From Bacteroidota bacterium (lineage in GTDB: Bacteria > Bacteroidota > Bacteroidia > Chitinophagales > Chitinophagaceae): a DNA stretch of 36,741 nt. Made by a program: the position numbers and the translations under genes. The notes under the pieces are model-generated. The model was not told the origin of the DNA and ran no database searches. It worked only from the letters and a program-made list of their open reading frames with translations. The DNA is taken from assembly GCA_023418315.1 (NCBI GenBank), contig JAEZZY010000011.1:1-36741 (forward strand), written 5' to 3'. Of this stretch, positions 17,349-23,961 are shown piece by piece (within the stretch, counting starts at the first letter, position 1; each line of letters begins with the position of its first letter).

Positions 17349-17422
17349 TCCTCCTTAGCTCAGTTGGTTAGAGCATCTGACTGTTAATCAGAGGGTCGCC
17401 CGTTCAAGTCGGGCAGGGGGAG
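17349..17422 (+). tRNA. tRNA-Asn (anticodon GTT)
   Basis: The 74-nt cloverleaf reads cleanly. The acceptor arm TCCTCCT (17349-17355) pairs with AGGGGGA (17415-17421) with one G-T pair. The D arm is GCTC/GAGC. The anticodon stem TCTGA/TCAGA encloses loop CTGTTAA with anticodon GTT at 17383-17385. The T arm is GCCCG/CGGGC with loop TTCAAGT. The discriminator is G73, as expected for Asn. CCA is not encoded. A diverged copy of the 3' part recurs at 21570, marking this gene as an integration target. Confidence 0.97.
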
Positions 17423-17427
17423 CAAAG
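17399..17427 (+). repeat. Left attachment-site repeat (tRNA-Asn 3' end)
   Basis: CCCGTTCAAGTCGGG (17399-17413), then GGGGGA and GCAAAG, recur at 21570-21601. The 15-bp core is identical. After it, CA is replaced by TT, and three extra bases precede GCAAAG in the right copy. The left copy is part of the functional tRNA. Confidence 0.7.
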
Positions 17428-17468
17428 CCTGAAAGTCAATGACAACAACACTTTCAGGCTTTTTTTTC
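17425..17468 (+). terminator. Terminator after tRNA-Asn
   Basis: AAGCCTGAAAGT (17425-17436) pairs perfectly with ACTTTCAGGCTT (17450-17461), followed by a T run to 17468. It lies on the island side of the left repeat, so it may have come in with the island. Confidence 0.88.
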
Positions 17469-17612
17469 TTTCTTCACCCCTTACTTGTAACGTTCAAAGT
17501 GTAACAAAAAGTGTAACAAAACGCTACCATGATCAAGAAAAAAAGCGCAAAAACAAATGTTCTTTGCGGCTGTTCCCGTTCAGAAATCAAAGTGCTTCCA
17601 AGTAAGAAAGGT

Positions 17613-20600
17613 TTATTTATTTGTCTTTTCCATTTCTTCAATAACCTTCATGGTTTCTACGCTCACAGTACATACACGTTTTAGCAGGTCTATCACTTTC
17701 TTTTTATAATCTGCAAATTTGTAGGTATTGAATTTTTCCGCAATTGTAGGGTCTTTTGGTTTGCTTTCTTTGTATTGGTCAAGTATCCACTCAAGGGCGC
17801 TACGGTTGCCTAATTTGTATAGCCAGGCTTCTTTGGGAATATCTGTAAGCACGGTGTTTTCATCCAGTATTATTTTACCGCTTTCTTTTTGGGCCTTTAA
17901 TTTAGCTTTGGGCATTTCGTGGCTGCCTGTGGTTATTTCTTTCAGTTTATAGGGCTTAATGCTTTCATAATTCAAATGCAATTCCATTAACGTTTTACCC
18001 CAATCCACCCATTTATAGAAGTCCTTATAAAACGGTATGCGTGGAAATTCCCTTTTCAGGTTCAGCTCATATTTTTTACGATAAGCAGGATGGTGAAGCA
18101 CAGCATATACATAATGAAAAATAGCTTGTTTAGAAATGAACTTACCATAATGTGCAGCAGGTTCATGTATTTTATTGTTTTGTAAATGCGGTTGCGGATA
18201 TTCTTCATACGGCTTTCCCAACTCTTCATTTTCTGTGTGTCTTATTTCAGAACCACTTTCTTCAATTTCTTCTTTTAAAGGTTTTGCCTTATAGTGCTTG
18301 CAAAATTGTTCTAAACCCCAATCCGTAATATTATCAACTCGATTGCCGTCTTTGTCGTAACGGTATAATGGTAAACATTGCGTTTTTTCAAGAAAATCTA
18401 AACTGTGATATGATGAAGATGCTAATAGATGAAAGGGTTTGGATGCTCCGTTGCCAGAGATAGTAAATACTAAATTAGGCTGACGAAAAATCTGCTCGGA
18501 TAAACCATGTTCGTCAATAAAGACTTCTGAATAATAAAGAAATTTTGAAGAAAAGGGTCTGTAGTTAAACTCAATTATTCTCTTACTATCAAATTTTTCA
18601 TCTCTATTTTTTTGAAACCTCTGTTTCAAGTTTCGAGACCATTTAATCCCCTTAGTAAAATCAGTATTTGATTTCAATTGTGAATGATAATAGTTGGTAA
18701 AATACTCCATCTTTTCCTTCAAATTTTGGGCAGAATTGTCAGTTACCCATTCATCCCTATTCGTAGAGATGCCAGTAGAAAACAATTCAAACAAAGCCTT
18801 TTTACTTCTTCCCAATTTCACAGCTTTATCTGCCAATGGTAGTAATGTCTCAAAGTCGTTCTCAGCAATATCCAGCCAGTTGTTATTCTTGTCGGGTCTT
18901 ATTATTTCAAAGTTTATTTGCTTCAAAGGATGCTCCGCAAGCCATTGCAGCTTTTGTTCCTTTCTCCAAAAATCATCTAACGCAGCATAGTGTATTTTAC
19001 AGGTTTTGTTATCCCGTTTTTTATTTTTTATAAGAAACATGATAGCTACTCCGGTTTGTATGCCAAAGATATTATGCGTAGTGCCTGCAATCTTGGGGTT
19101 GGCTCTTACATCGCTTTTAGTATCTATAATGTAAGCATAGTCAAATTCATTTTGTATGGTCTTTCTAAATCCGTCAAATGTGCGGCTTTCTATAAAGCTG
19201 CGGTTGGTAACAAATGCAACCACGCCGTTATCTTCCAACCTGTCGAACGCCCAGCGGTAGAAACGTGCATACATATCATACACTTTCGTTTTTTGGGCGG
19301 TGCTGTGTTTTATAAAGCTGTCCTTTATGCGTTGATCAATAATAGGATATTCACGGTTTTTATTGTTGTCGTTTTCGTTGGCTTGGTTGGCATTGTAAGG
19401 GGGGTTGCCTATTATAACGCTTATCTTTTTTCGGTTTTGGTCTATGATGCGTTGGGAGTTTTCGGTAGTAACGGCAAAGAGGTCGCCCATTATTTTATAC
19501 TTGCTATGAATGCCCGATACTTTTTCATTCAGTCCCGAAACATTATCCAGCGTATCTACAAAACAAAGATTTTCAAACTCAGCATACTTACTCATTTTTT
19601 GAGCGTAGGTAAACTCAATGTTTAGATTGCTGATATAGTAGGGCAAAATTGCCACTTCGTTGGCGTGTATTTCGTTTTTGTATTTATACTCCAATTTGTC
19701 TTTTCGTATATAATCAATCAAATCGCATATAAATGTACCCGTGCCTGTGGCAGGGTCTAAAATATCTACATTCTTATCTTCTAAAAATTTGTTGAAATGT
19801 TTGTGTAATAAATAATCGGTGCTTTCTATCATAAAACGCACCACTTCATTGGGCGTATATACTACTCCTAATCTGTCAGCAGCTTTGGGGTTGTAGCTTT
19901 TGTAAAAGGTTTCATACAAAACCTTTAAGAATTTTTGCTTTTCGTGATGGTCGGCAATTCCTGCGGCAGCGGCATTAATGGCTTGGTAGTAGTGCTGAAT
20001 GCTGCTAAGAGCCGTCCTTCTGATTGCACCTGTGAAGAACGTGTTTATTACCTTTTCCAGTTCACAGGCTATATTATTCTCTCTGTGAAATTGCGTTTCA
20101 TCAAAAATGGTATTGAAAATATCTTCTGTAAGAATATGCTGAATAATCATTTCCCGAACATCTTCTTTTGTTACATTCGGATTGATACTTGCATGGCATA
20201 GCTCTAAAAACTTGTGGGAGGCATTTTGATAATTTTTGTTTTTCTTTTCCTGCTCTATAATGATATTGCGGACGGTTTCAGTAACCTTAGGGATATCTTG
20301 TTTAAAATGTTCAATCGCTTTGCGAAACTGGGTTACTTCCGGTCTTTCAAATAAAACAAAAGCAGTAAGTAATGTGTGTAGCGCATCTGCATCTGCCACT
20401 TGCACCCTGAATTTTTCTACTCCGTTTTGGATTAATATAGCAGTTTGACTATCCTCAAATAGTATATTGTCTTTGGGATAGCCTTTATCAAATTTCTTTT
20501 TTATTTCATCATCCAGTACATCGCTTTCGTCCTTACTTTCCCAATAGCCCCAATCTTGCCTGAGCATATCTTTTAACGTGCCGTCAGGTGTTACATTTTT

Positions 20601-20774
20601 GCCACTTGGCGCTTTGATGGTTACTTCCGTAACAAGCATTAAGCCCTTTTGCTTAGCGTATTCATTCAAAAGATTGTAGAACGCATTACGAATAGCAGTT
20701 TCTTTTTTTGTGCCTCCGAAATGAATAATCTTTTCTACTTCACTATGGTATTGCTGTATGGAATGTATGCTCAT
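17613..20774 (-). CDS. Single-polypeptide restriction-modification enzyme (type IIG / type ISP-like, no helicase)
   Basis: 1053 aa. N-terminal nuclease-like motif: TPDGTLK (D64) then YWESKD (E79, K81), matching PD...ExK. A helical linker follows. The gamma-type adenine methyltransferase core has YTPNEVVRFMIESTD leading into motif I DPATGTGTF (340-348), and motif IV NPPY (457-460). About 450 C-terminal residues probably form the target-recognition part, resembling the C-terminus of type ISP enzymes. Type ISP enzymes such as LlaGI carry a central helicase and are about 1,570 aa; no helicase motifs are seen here, so a type IIG mode is more likely. One protein would cut and methylate; the target sequence is unknown. 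It is the main cargo of the putative island and its frame is intact. Confidence 0.88.
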   Translation of the reverse strand: MSIHSIQQYHSEVEKIIHFGGTKKETAIRNAFYNLLNEYAKQKGLMLVTEVTIKAPSGKNVTPDGTLKDMLRQDWGYWESKDESDVLDDEIKKKFDKGYPKDNILFEDSQTAILIQNGVEKFRVQVADADALHTLLTAFVLFERPEVTQFRKAIEHFKQDIPKVTETVRNIIIEQEKKNKNYQNASHKFLELCHASINPNVTKEDVREMIIQHILTEDIFNTIFDETQFHRENNIACELEKVINTFFTGAIRRTALSSIQHYYQAINAAAAGIADHHEKQKFLKVLYETFYKSYNPKAADRLGVVYTPNEVVRFMIESTDYLLHKHFNKFLEDKNVDILDPATGTGTFICDLIDYIRKDKLEYKYKNEIHANEVAILPYYISNLNIEFTYAQKMSKYAEFENLCFVDTLDNVSGLNEKVSGIHSKYKIMGDLFAVTTENSQRIIDQNRKKISVIIGNPPYNANQANENDNNKNREYPIIDQRIKDSFIKHSTAQKTKVYDMYARFYRWAFDRLEDNGVVAFVTNRSFIESRTFDGFRKTIQNEFDYAYIIDTKSDVRANPKIAGTTHNIFGIQTGVAIMFLIKNKKRDNKTCKIHYAALDDFWRKEQKLQWLAEHPLKQINFEIIRPDKNNNWLDIAENDFETLLPLADKAVKLGRSKKALFELFSTGISTNRDEWVTDNSAQNLKEKMEYFTNYYHSQLKSNTDFTKGIKWSRNLKQRFQKNRDEKFDSKRIIEFNYRPFSSKFLYYSEVFIDEHGLSEQIFRQPNLVFTISGNGASKPFHLLASSSYHSLDFLEKTQCLPLYRYDKDGNRVDNITDWGLEQFCKHYKAKPLKEEIEESGSEIRHTENEELGKPYEEYPQPHLQNNKIHEPAAHYGKFISKQAIFHYVYAVLHHPAYRKKYELNLKREFPRIPFYKDFYKWVDWGKTLMELHLNYESIKPYKLKEITTGSHEMPKAKLKAQKESGKIILDENTVLTDIPKEAWLYKLGNRSALEWILDQYKESKPKDPTIAEKFNTYKFADYKKKVIDLLKRVCTVSVETMKVIEEMEKTNK

Positions 20775-20868
20775 GATTGGGAATTGAGAGTAAGGTAAAA
20801 AAACGAAAACAAAAGGAAAAACCTTTTGTCATAGCTCTATTTCAGGTTTGAACTATTGTAGGAAAAAT

Positions 20869-21441
20869 CTATTTCTTAAAACCTATTCGCTCCCGTTCGT
20901 CCCATTTGCGTTCGCTTGCTTTTTCGTCCAACAGATTCTCTATGCTATCATAAATTTGGCTTAGCTGCACATCATGTTCGGTAATACGTTCCTGTATCAA
21001 TCGTAACTGCTCTTTAATATCCGTTTGTTGTAATAACACCCTTCTTACTTCTACAAAAGCTCTCATAATGGCAATATTCATATTTATTGCCCTGTCGCTA
21101 TTCAATATGCCACTAAGCATGGCTACTCCCTGTTCGGTAAATGCGTAGGGTAAAGCAGTTGAGGAACGATGCTTTTGTGAACCGGTCACAAATTGTGACC
21201 GGTTAGTTGTAATATTTTGCATTTCAATGCTTTGAGATTCTGTAAAGACTTTAACGCTGTTCCATTCTTGCCTTGTAAGCTGAAACATAAAATCTTTTGG
21301 AAAGCGTTTAATATTCCGTTTTACAGCTTGGTTGAAAACCTTAGTTTCTACTTCGTAAAGGATGGCTAAATCAAAATCCAGCATTACCCTTTCACCTTTT
21401 ATTTCATAAATTCTGTTTTGTATGGCTTGTATTACTCGCAT
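20869..21441 (-). CDS. ORF6N domain-containing protein (KilA-N-related)
   Basis: 190 aa. The N-terminal ORF6N domain covers about residues 5-115, with IQNRIYEIKGERVMLDFDLA and VKRNIKRFPKDFMFQLT. It ends in the diagnostic YAFTEQGVAMLSGILNSDRA. The C-terminal part is helical and probably coiled coil. ORF6N proteins come from phages and mobile elements and are thought to bind DNA. They often sit beside R-M or mobile genes in Bacteroidota, with no proven role. Here the gene is transcribed toward the R-M gene, with 94 bp between them, so a regulatory or accessory role in that system is possible but unproven. A 25-bp palindrome lies inside the gene at 21180-21204. Confidence 0.85.
   Translation of the reverse strand: MRVIQAIQNRIYEIKGERVMLDFDLAILYEVETKVFNQAVKRNIKRFPKDFMFQLTRQEWNSVKVFTESQSIEMQNITTNRSQFVTGSQKHRSSTALPYAFTEQGVAMLSGILNSDRAINMNIAIMRAFVEVRRVLLQQTDIKEQLRLIQERITEHDVQLSQIYDSIENLLDEKASERKWDERERIGFKK
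21180..21204. repeat. 25-bp perfect palindrome inside the ORF6N gene
   Basis: AACCGGTCACAA (21180-21191) and TTGTGACCGGTT (21193-21204) are exact inverted copies around one central base. It encodes the NRSQFVTG part of the protein. It could be an operator or a fold-back structure, or a coincidence of codon choice. Confidence 0.85.
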
Positions 21442-21569
21442 GGGTGTAAGTTTAATAAATTCTATTGTTCGTTTACTATTTAATTTTTGGAAAATGATTT
21501 AATCTCAGGCTAGTTTGAACGCTTTTAAACATCAGTGGCTTTTAGTATGGCTTCCGTTTCAAAACCTGC

Positions 21570-21601
21570 CCCGTTCAAGTCGGGTTGGGGGAGAAGCAAA
21601 G
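21570..21601. repeat. Right attachment-site repeat (displaced tRNA-Asn 3' end)
   Basis: This copy repeats CCCGTTCAAGTCGGG, GGGGGA and GCAAAG in the same orientation as at the tRNA gene. There is no tRNA body upstream, as expected for a displaced 3' end. It is followed at once by a hairpin terminator. Confidence 0.65.
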
Positions 21602-21635
21602 AGGTTGTCTCAAAAGTCCGAGACAACCTCTTTTT
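21601..21635 (+). terminator. Hairpin terminator, possibly the original tRNA-Asn terminator
   Basis: GAGGTTGTCTC (21601-21611) pairs perfectly with GAGACAACCTC (21620-21630), with an 8-nt loop and five T residues after it. No plus-strand gene precedes it except the displaced tRNA tail, which suggests it once terminated the tRNA before the island inserted. Confidence 0.65.
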
Positions 21636-21709
21636 ATTCGGGTACGTGATGGAATCTTTTTTCGTTTACGCGATTCCCAGCGCCTTCATTTTACTTTTGA
21701 GACATCCTC
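21601..21709. repeat. Inverted repeats bracketing about 109 bp
   Basis: GAGGTTGTCTCAAAAG (21601-21616) is repeated inverted as CTTTTGAGACATCCTC (21694-21709), with 15 of 16 matches. The segment between has no gene. It may be a small non-coding element (MITE-like) or an insertion-sequence remnant. The left end also forms the hairpin described at this position. Confidence 0.45.
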
Positions 21710-21741
21710 TTTTTTATTTCCCTAACGCCTCGGTATTTCTC

Positions 21742-21771
21742 AAAAAAAAGCCTCCTATAGGGAAGCTTTTT
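21742..21771 (-). terminator. Terminator of the cold-shock operon
   Basis: AAAAAGC (21745-21751) pairs with GCTTTTT (21765-21771), with a short inner stem TCC/GGA. On the minus strand eight T residues close it. It lies just past the end of the cspA-type gene. Confidence 0.7.
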
Positions 21772-21789
21772 AACGTAGGTAAGATTTGT

Positions 21790-21981
21790 TTAGGCTTTTC
21801 TTACATTGACAGCATTCAATCCTTTCTTGCCGTTTTGTACTTCAAAAACAACTTTGTCGTTTTCCTGAATATCATCCGCCAAGCCGGTTACGTGAACGAA
21901 GATATCCTCGCCGCCTTGTGCCGGTGTGATAAAGCCGAAGCCTTTTGTGCTGTTGAAAAATTTTACTGTTCCTTCTTGCAT
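21790..21981 (-). CDS. Cold-shock protein, CspA family
   Basis: 63 aa, a single cold-shock domain (OB-fold). RNP1-like KGFGFIT and RNP2-like DIFVHVT are both intact, and the start MQEGTVKFFN is typical. Such proteins bind single-stranded RNA and DNA and melt RNA structure, often at low temperature. It is the last gene of a minus-strand run with a CSD protein and a DEAD-box helicase, 33 bp after the former. It is followed by a clear terminator. Confidence 0.95.
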   Translation of the reverse strand: MQEGTVKFFNSTKGFGFITPAQGGEDIFVHVTGLADDIQENDKVVFEVQNGKKGLNAVNVRKA

Positions 21982-22014
21982 TGTTTGTTTGTTTTAATTG
22001 TTATGGTTTTATTG

Positions 22015-22452
22015 TTAAATCTTTTTTACGTTGATGGCGCTATAGCCTCTGTCGGTGCGTTCTTTTTCAAAACTTACCCGGTCGCGTTCCTTTACCGGCT
22101 GCATTAAATGATTGCTGTGTACAAAAATATTCTCACGAGTCTTCTCATCTATAATGAAACCGTACCCTTTCGTTTCGTTGAAGAAGGAAATAGTGCCGGT
22201 GCTGGGCCCCTGTGGTTCGTCTATAATAGGCGCTGCGCCGAGTTGTATTTCATCCAGGGAAATTTCTCTTTTTTTCTTCGCATCCGGTGGAGTGGAGGTA
22301 AGATTTCCATCTTCATCCAGGTAAGCCATCATTTCTTCCAAGGATTTGCCCTTGTTGTTGTTTTCTTTCCGCTCTTTCATTTTAAGAGCTTTGTCTTGTT
22401 TACTTTTTGCTTTTTTCTTTGCTTTTTCTTTTTTGGCAAAAGATTCACCCAT
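22015..22452 (-). CDS. Cold-shock-domain protein with lysine-rich N-terminal extension
   Basis: 145 aa. Residues about 1-40 are strongly basic and alternate Lys/Ala/Glu, probably a helix that contacts RNA. An acidic linker with SLEEMMAYLDEDGN follows. The cold-shock domain covers about 84-145, with KGYGFII and NIFVHSNHL as the RNA-binding motifs. It is likely an RNA chaperone. Proteins of this form commonly occur next to DEAD-box helicases in Bacteroidota. The gap to the helicase gene upstream is 25 bp, so the two are probably one transcript. Confidence 0.88.
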   Translation of the reverse strand: MGESFAKKEKAKKKAKSKQDKALKMKERKENNNKGKSLEEMMAYLDEDGNLTSTPPDAKKKREISLDEIQLGAAPIIDEPQGPSTGTISFFNETKGYGFIIDEKTRENIFVHSNHLMQPVKERDRVSFEKERTDRGYSAINVKKI

Positions 22453-22477
22453 AGTTATATTATTTATCTTAAAAAAA

Positions 22478-23605
22478 TCAAACGCTTGTTAGAGCTCTTT
22501 GCAGCACCGGCATAGTAAAGCCGATCAGTTTTTGAATGTTTTTCAAATCATCCCGTTCTTCCGAATCGCAAAAGGATACGGCGGTTCCTTCCATACCGGC
22601 TCGTCCGGTTCTTCCGATACGGTGCACATAGGTTTCCGGCACATTCGGCAGTTCATAATTCACCACATGCGGCAGTTCATCTATATCTATTCCTCTTGCA
22701 GCAATATCCGTAGCGATTAATACTCTTATCTTACTATTTTTAAAATCGTTCAAGGCTTTCTGGCGGGCGCTTTGCGATTTATTTCCGTGGATGGCAGCTG
22801 CATAGATGCCCGTGCGTGCCAATTGTTTTACCAGCCTGTCGGCTCCGTGTTTGGTGCGGGTAAATACAAGCGAGCGAGCAATGTCCTTGTCTTTCAGCAG
22901 GTCTATCAGCAATCCGGTTTTTTGCTTTTTCTCTACAAAATATACGGATTGTTTCACTGTTTCTGCCGTAGAAGAAACAGGAGTTACGCTTACTTCCACC
23001 GCATTGTTCAAAATAGTATTGGCAAATTTGCGAATGGGGGGAGGCATGGTAGCCGAGAAAAATAAGGTTTGCCGCTTTGCAGGGAGCTTAGCAAGTACTT
23101 TTTTAATGTCGTTGATGAACCCCATATCCAGCATACGGTCGGCTTCATCCAGCACCAGCATTTCTATTTGCGAAAGCCGGATATATCCTTGCTGCATCAA
23201 ATCCAATAACCTTCCCGGAGTAGCGATGAGAATATCTATGCCTTTTTGCAAGGCGGTTACCTGCCTGGCTTGCGGCACACCGCCGTATATCGCAAGCTGT
23301 TTCAGCGGAAGGTATTTCCCATAGGCTTTGAAATTTTCCTCTACTTGTATAGCCAATTCCCGCGTGGGGGTTAAGATTAACGAGCGAATACCTTGTTGGG
23401 TGGAGGGTTTGCTATGTAATAGTTGTAAAATAGGAATAGCGAAAGCGGCTGTTTTGCCTGTACCTGTTTGTGCACATCCTATAAGGTCGTTTCCATTAAG
23501 TATAGGCGGGATAGCTTTGTTTTGTATTTCTGTAGCCGTAGTATATCCGGCATCGTTTACAGCGCGAAGAATAGGCTGTATTAACGCTAAGTCTTGAAAA
23601 TTCAT
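22478..23605 (-). CDS. DEAD-box ATP-dependent RNA helicase (RhlE-like)
   Basis: 375 aa, essentially the bare helicase core without a long C-terminal extension. Motifs in order: the Q motif region (TATEIQNKAIP), motif I AQTGTGKT, PTRELA, motif II DEAD, motif III SAT, ARGIDI, and motif VI HRIGRTGRAG. It unwinds short RNA duplexes, with likely roles in ribosome assembly or mRNA turnover in the cold. It is the first gene of the operon with the two cold-shock proteins. A 356-bp gene-free stretch lies upstream with a candidate promoter about 270 bp before the start codon. Confidence 0.93.
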   Translation of the reverse strand: MNFQDLALIQPILRAVNDAGYTTATEIQNKAIPPILNGNDLIGCAQTGTGKTAAFAIPILQLLHSKPSTQQGIRSLILTPTRELAIQVEENFKAYGKYLPLKQLAIYGGVPQARQVTALQKGIDILIATPGRLLDLMQQGYIRLSQIEMLVLDEADRMLDMGFINDIKKVLAKLPAKRQTLFFSATMPPPIRKFANTILNNAVEVSVTPVSSTAETVKQSVYFVEKKQKTGLLIDLLKDKDIARSLVFTRTKHGADRLVKQLARTGIYAAAIHGNKSQSARQKALNDFKNSKIRVLIATDIAARGIDIDELPHVVNYELPNVPETYVHRIGRTGRAGMEGTAVSFCDSEERDDLKNIQKLIGFTMPVLQRALTSV

Positions 23606-23961
23606 ATTTTTTTTACCGGCATTCCGGTAGGGTTAAAGGGCATCCTTTCTTTTGTAGAAAAGAAGAGGATATACTTTAGATGTTGTTTTTTGTTGTTAAT
23701 AATGTTGTTTTCGTCATTCTATTTTCTGTAGCCTGCATTGCCCAAAGGGTTAATCCTTATAGCGGGTATTGCGTACTGTAGTATTTAGAATGTGGCTACT
23801 GGAAAAGCGAAAACTGAAAGAGAAGAATAAATCAAACTGCGTCAGAAAAGGCAAAGGCAGGAGCCTGTTGAGGCGCAAAGGTAGGTTTAAAAATCCATAT
23901 TATTAGCTTTTATTTTTCTATGGCTTAGGGATTACCTAAAAAGCATTGTATCATTTACGGT
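23606..23961 (-). other. Gene-free interval; probable long 5' leader of the helicase operon
   Basis: No coding region is supported. If the box at 23876-23883 is used, transcription begins near 23869 and gives a leader of roughly 260 nt. That is similar in size to leaders of known cold-shock mRNAs. A weak imperfect hairpin lies near 23641-23669. The leader function is an inference. Confidence 0.4.
23876..23883 (-). promoter_or_regulatory. Candidate -7 element for the cold-shock operon
   Basis: On the minus strand this reads TACCTTTG followed by C, a very common form of the Bacteroidetes -7 box. The -33 box is not obvious. Confidence 0.45.

Larger units (their letters stand above)
17399..21601. 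mobile_element. Putative tRNA-Asn mini genomic island (about 4.2 kb)
   Basis: The segment is bounded by two copies of the tRNA-Asn 3' end. It holds only a single-chain R-M enzyme and an ORF6N-domain gene, both on the minus strand. Gene content and AT-rich composition differ from the flanking core genes. No integrase gene is visible. The 190 bp after the tRNA contain two tandem AGTGTAACAAAA units (17498-17521) and a short open stretch from 17529 that I could not match to a recombinase. The element is therefore probably non-autonomous or decayed. The call rests on the repeat and the gene content; the copies are not identical, implying an old event. Confidence 0.6.
21442..21789. other. Gene-free interval at the right island boundary
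   Basis: No coding region is supported here. The interval holds the region upstream of the ORF6N gene, the right attachment-like repeat, a hairpin terminator, an inverted-repeat segment and the terminator of the cold-shock gene. Confidence 0.6.

Noticed and set aside
17529..17612. Short open stretch after the tRNA terminator as an integrase remnant
   Set aside because: Its position fits an integrase N-terminus and it follows tandem AGTGTAACAAAA units, but the translation shows no recombinase features I can recognise.
18990..19625. Plus-strand open frame (211 codons) within the R-M gene
   Set aside because: It is antisense to the well-supported 1053-aa enzyme with methyltransferase motifs and has no domain of its own.
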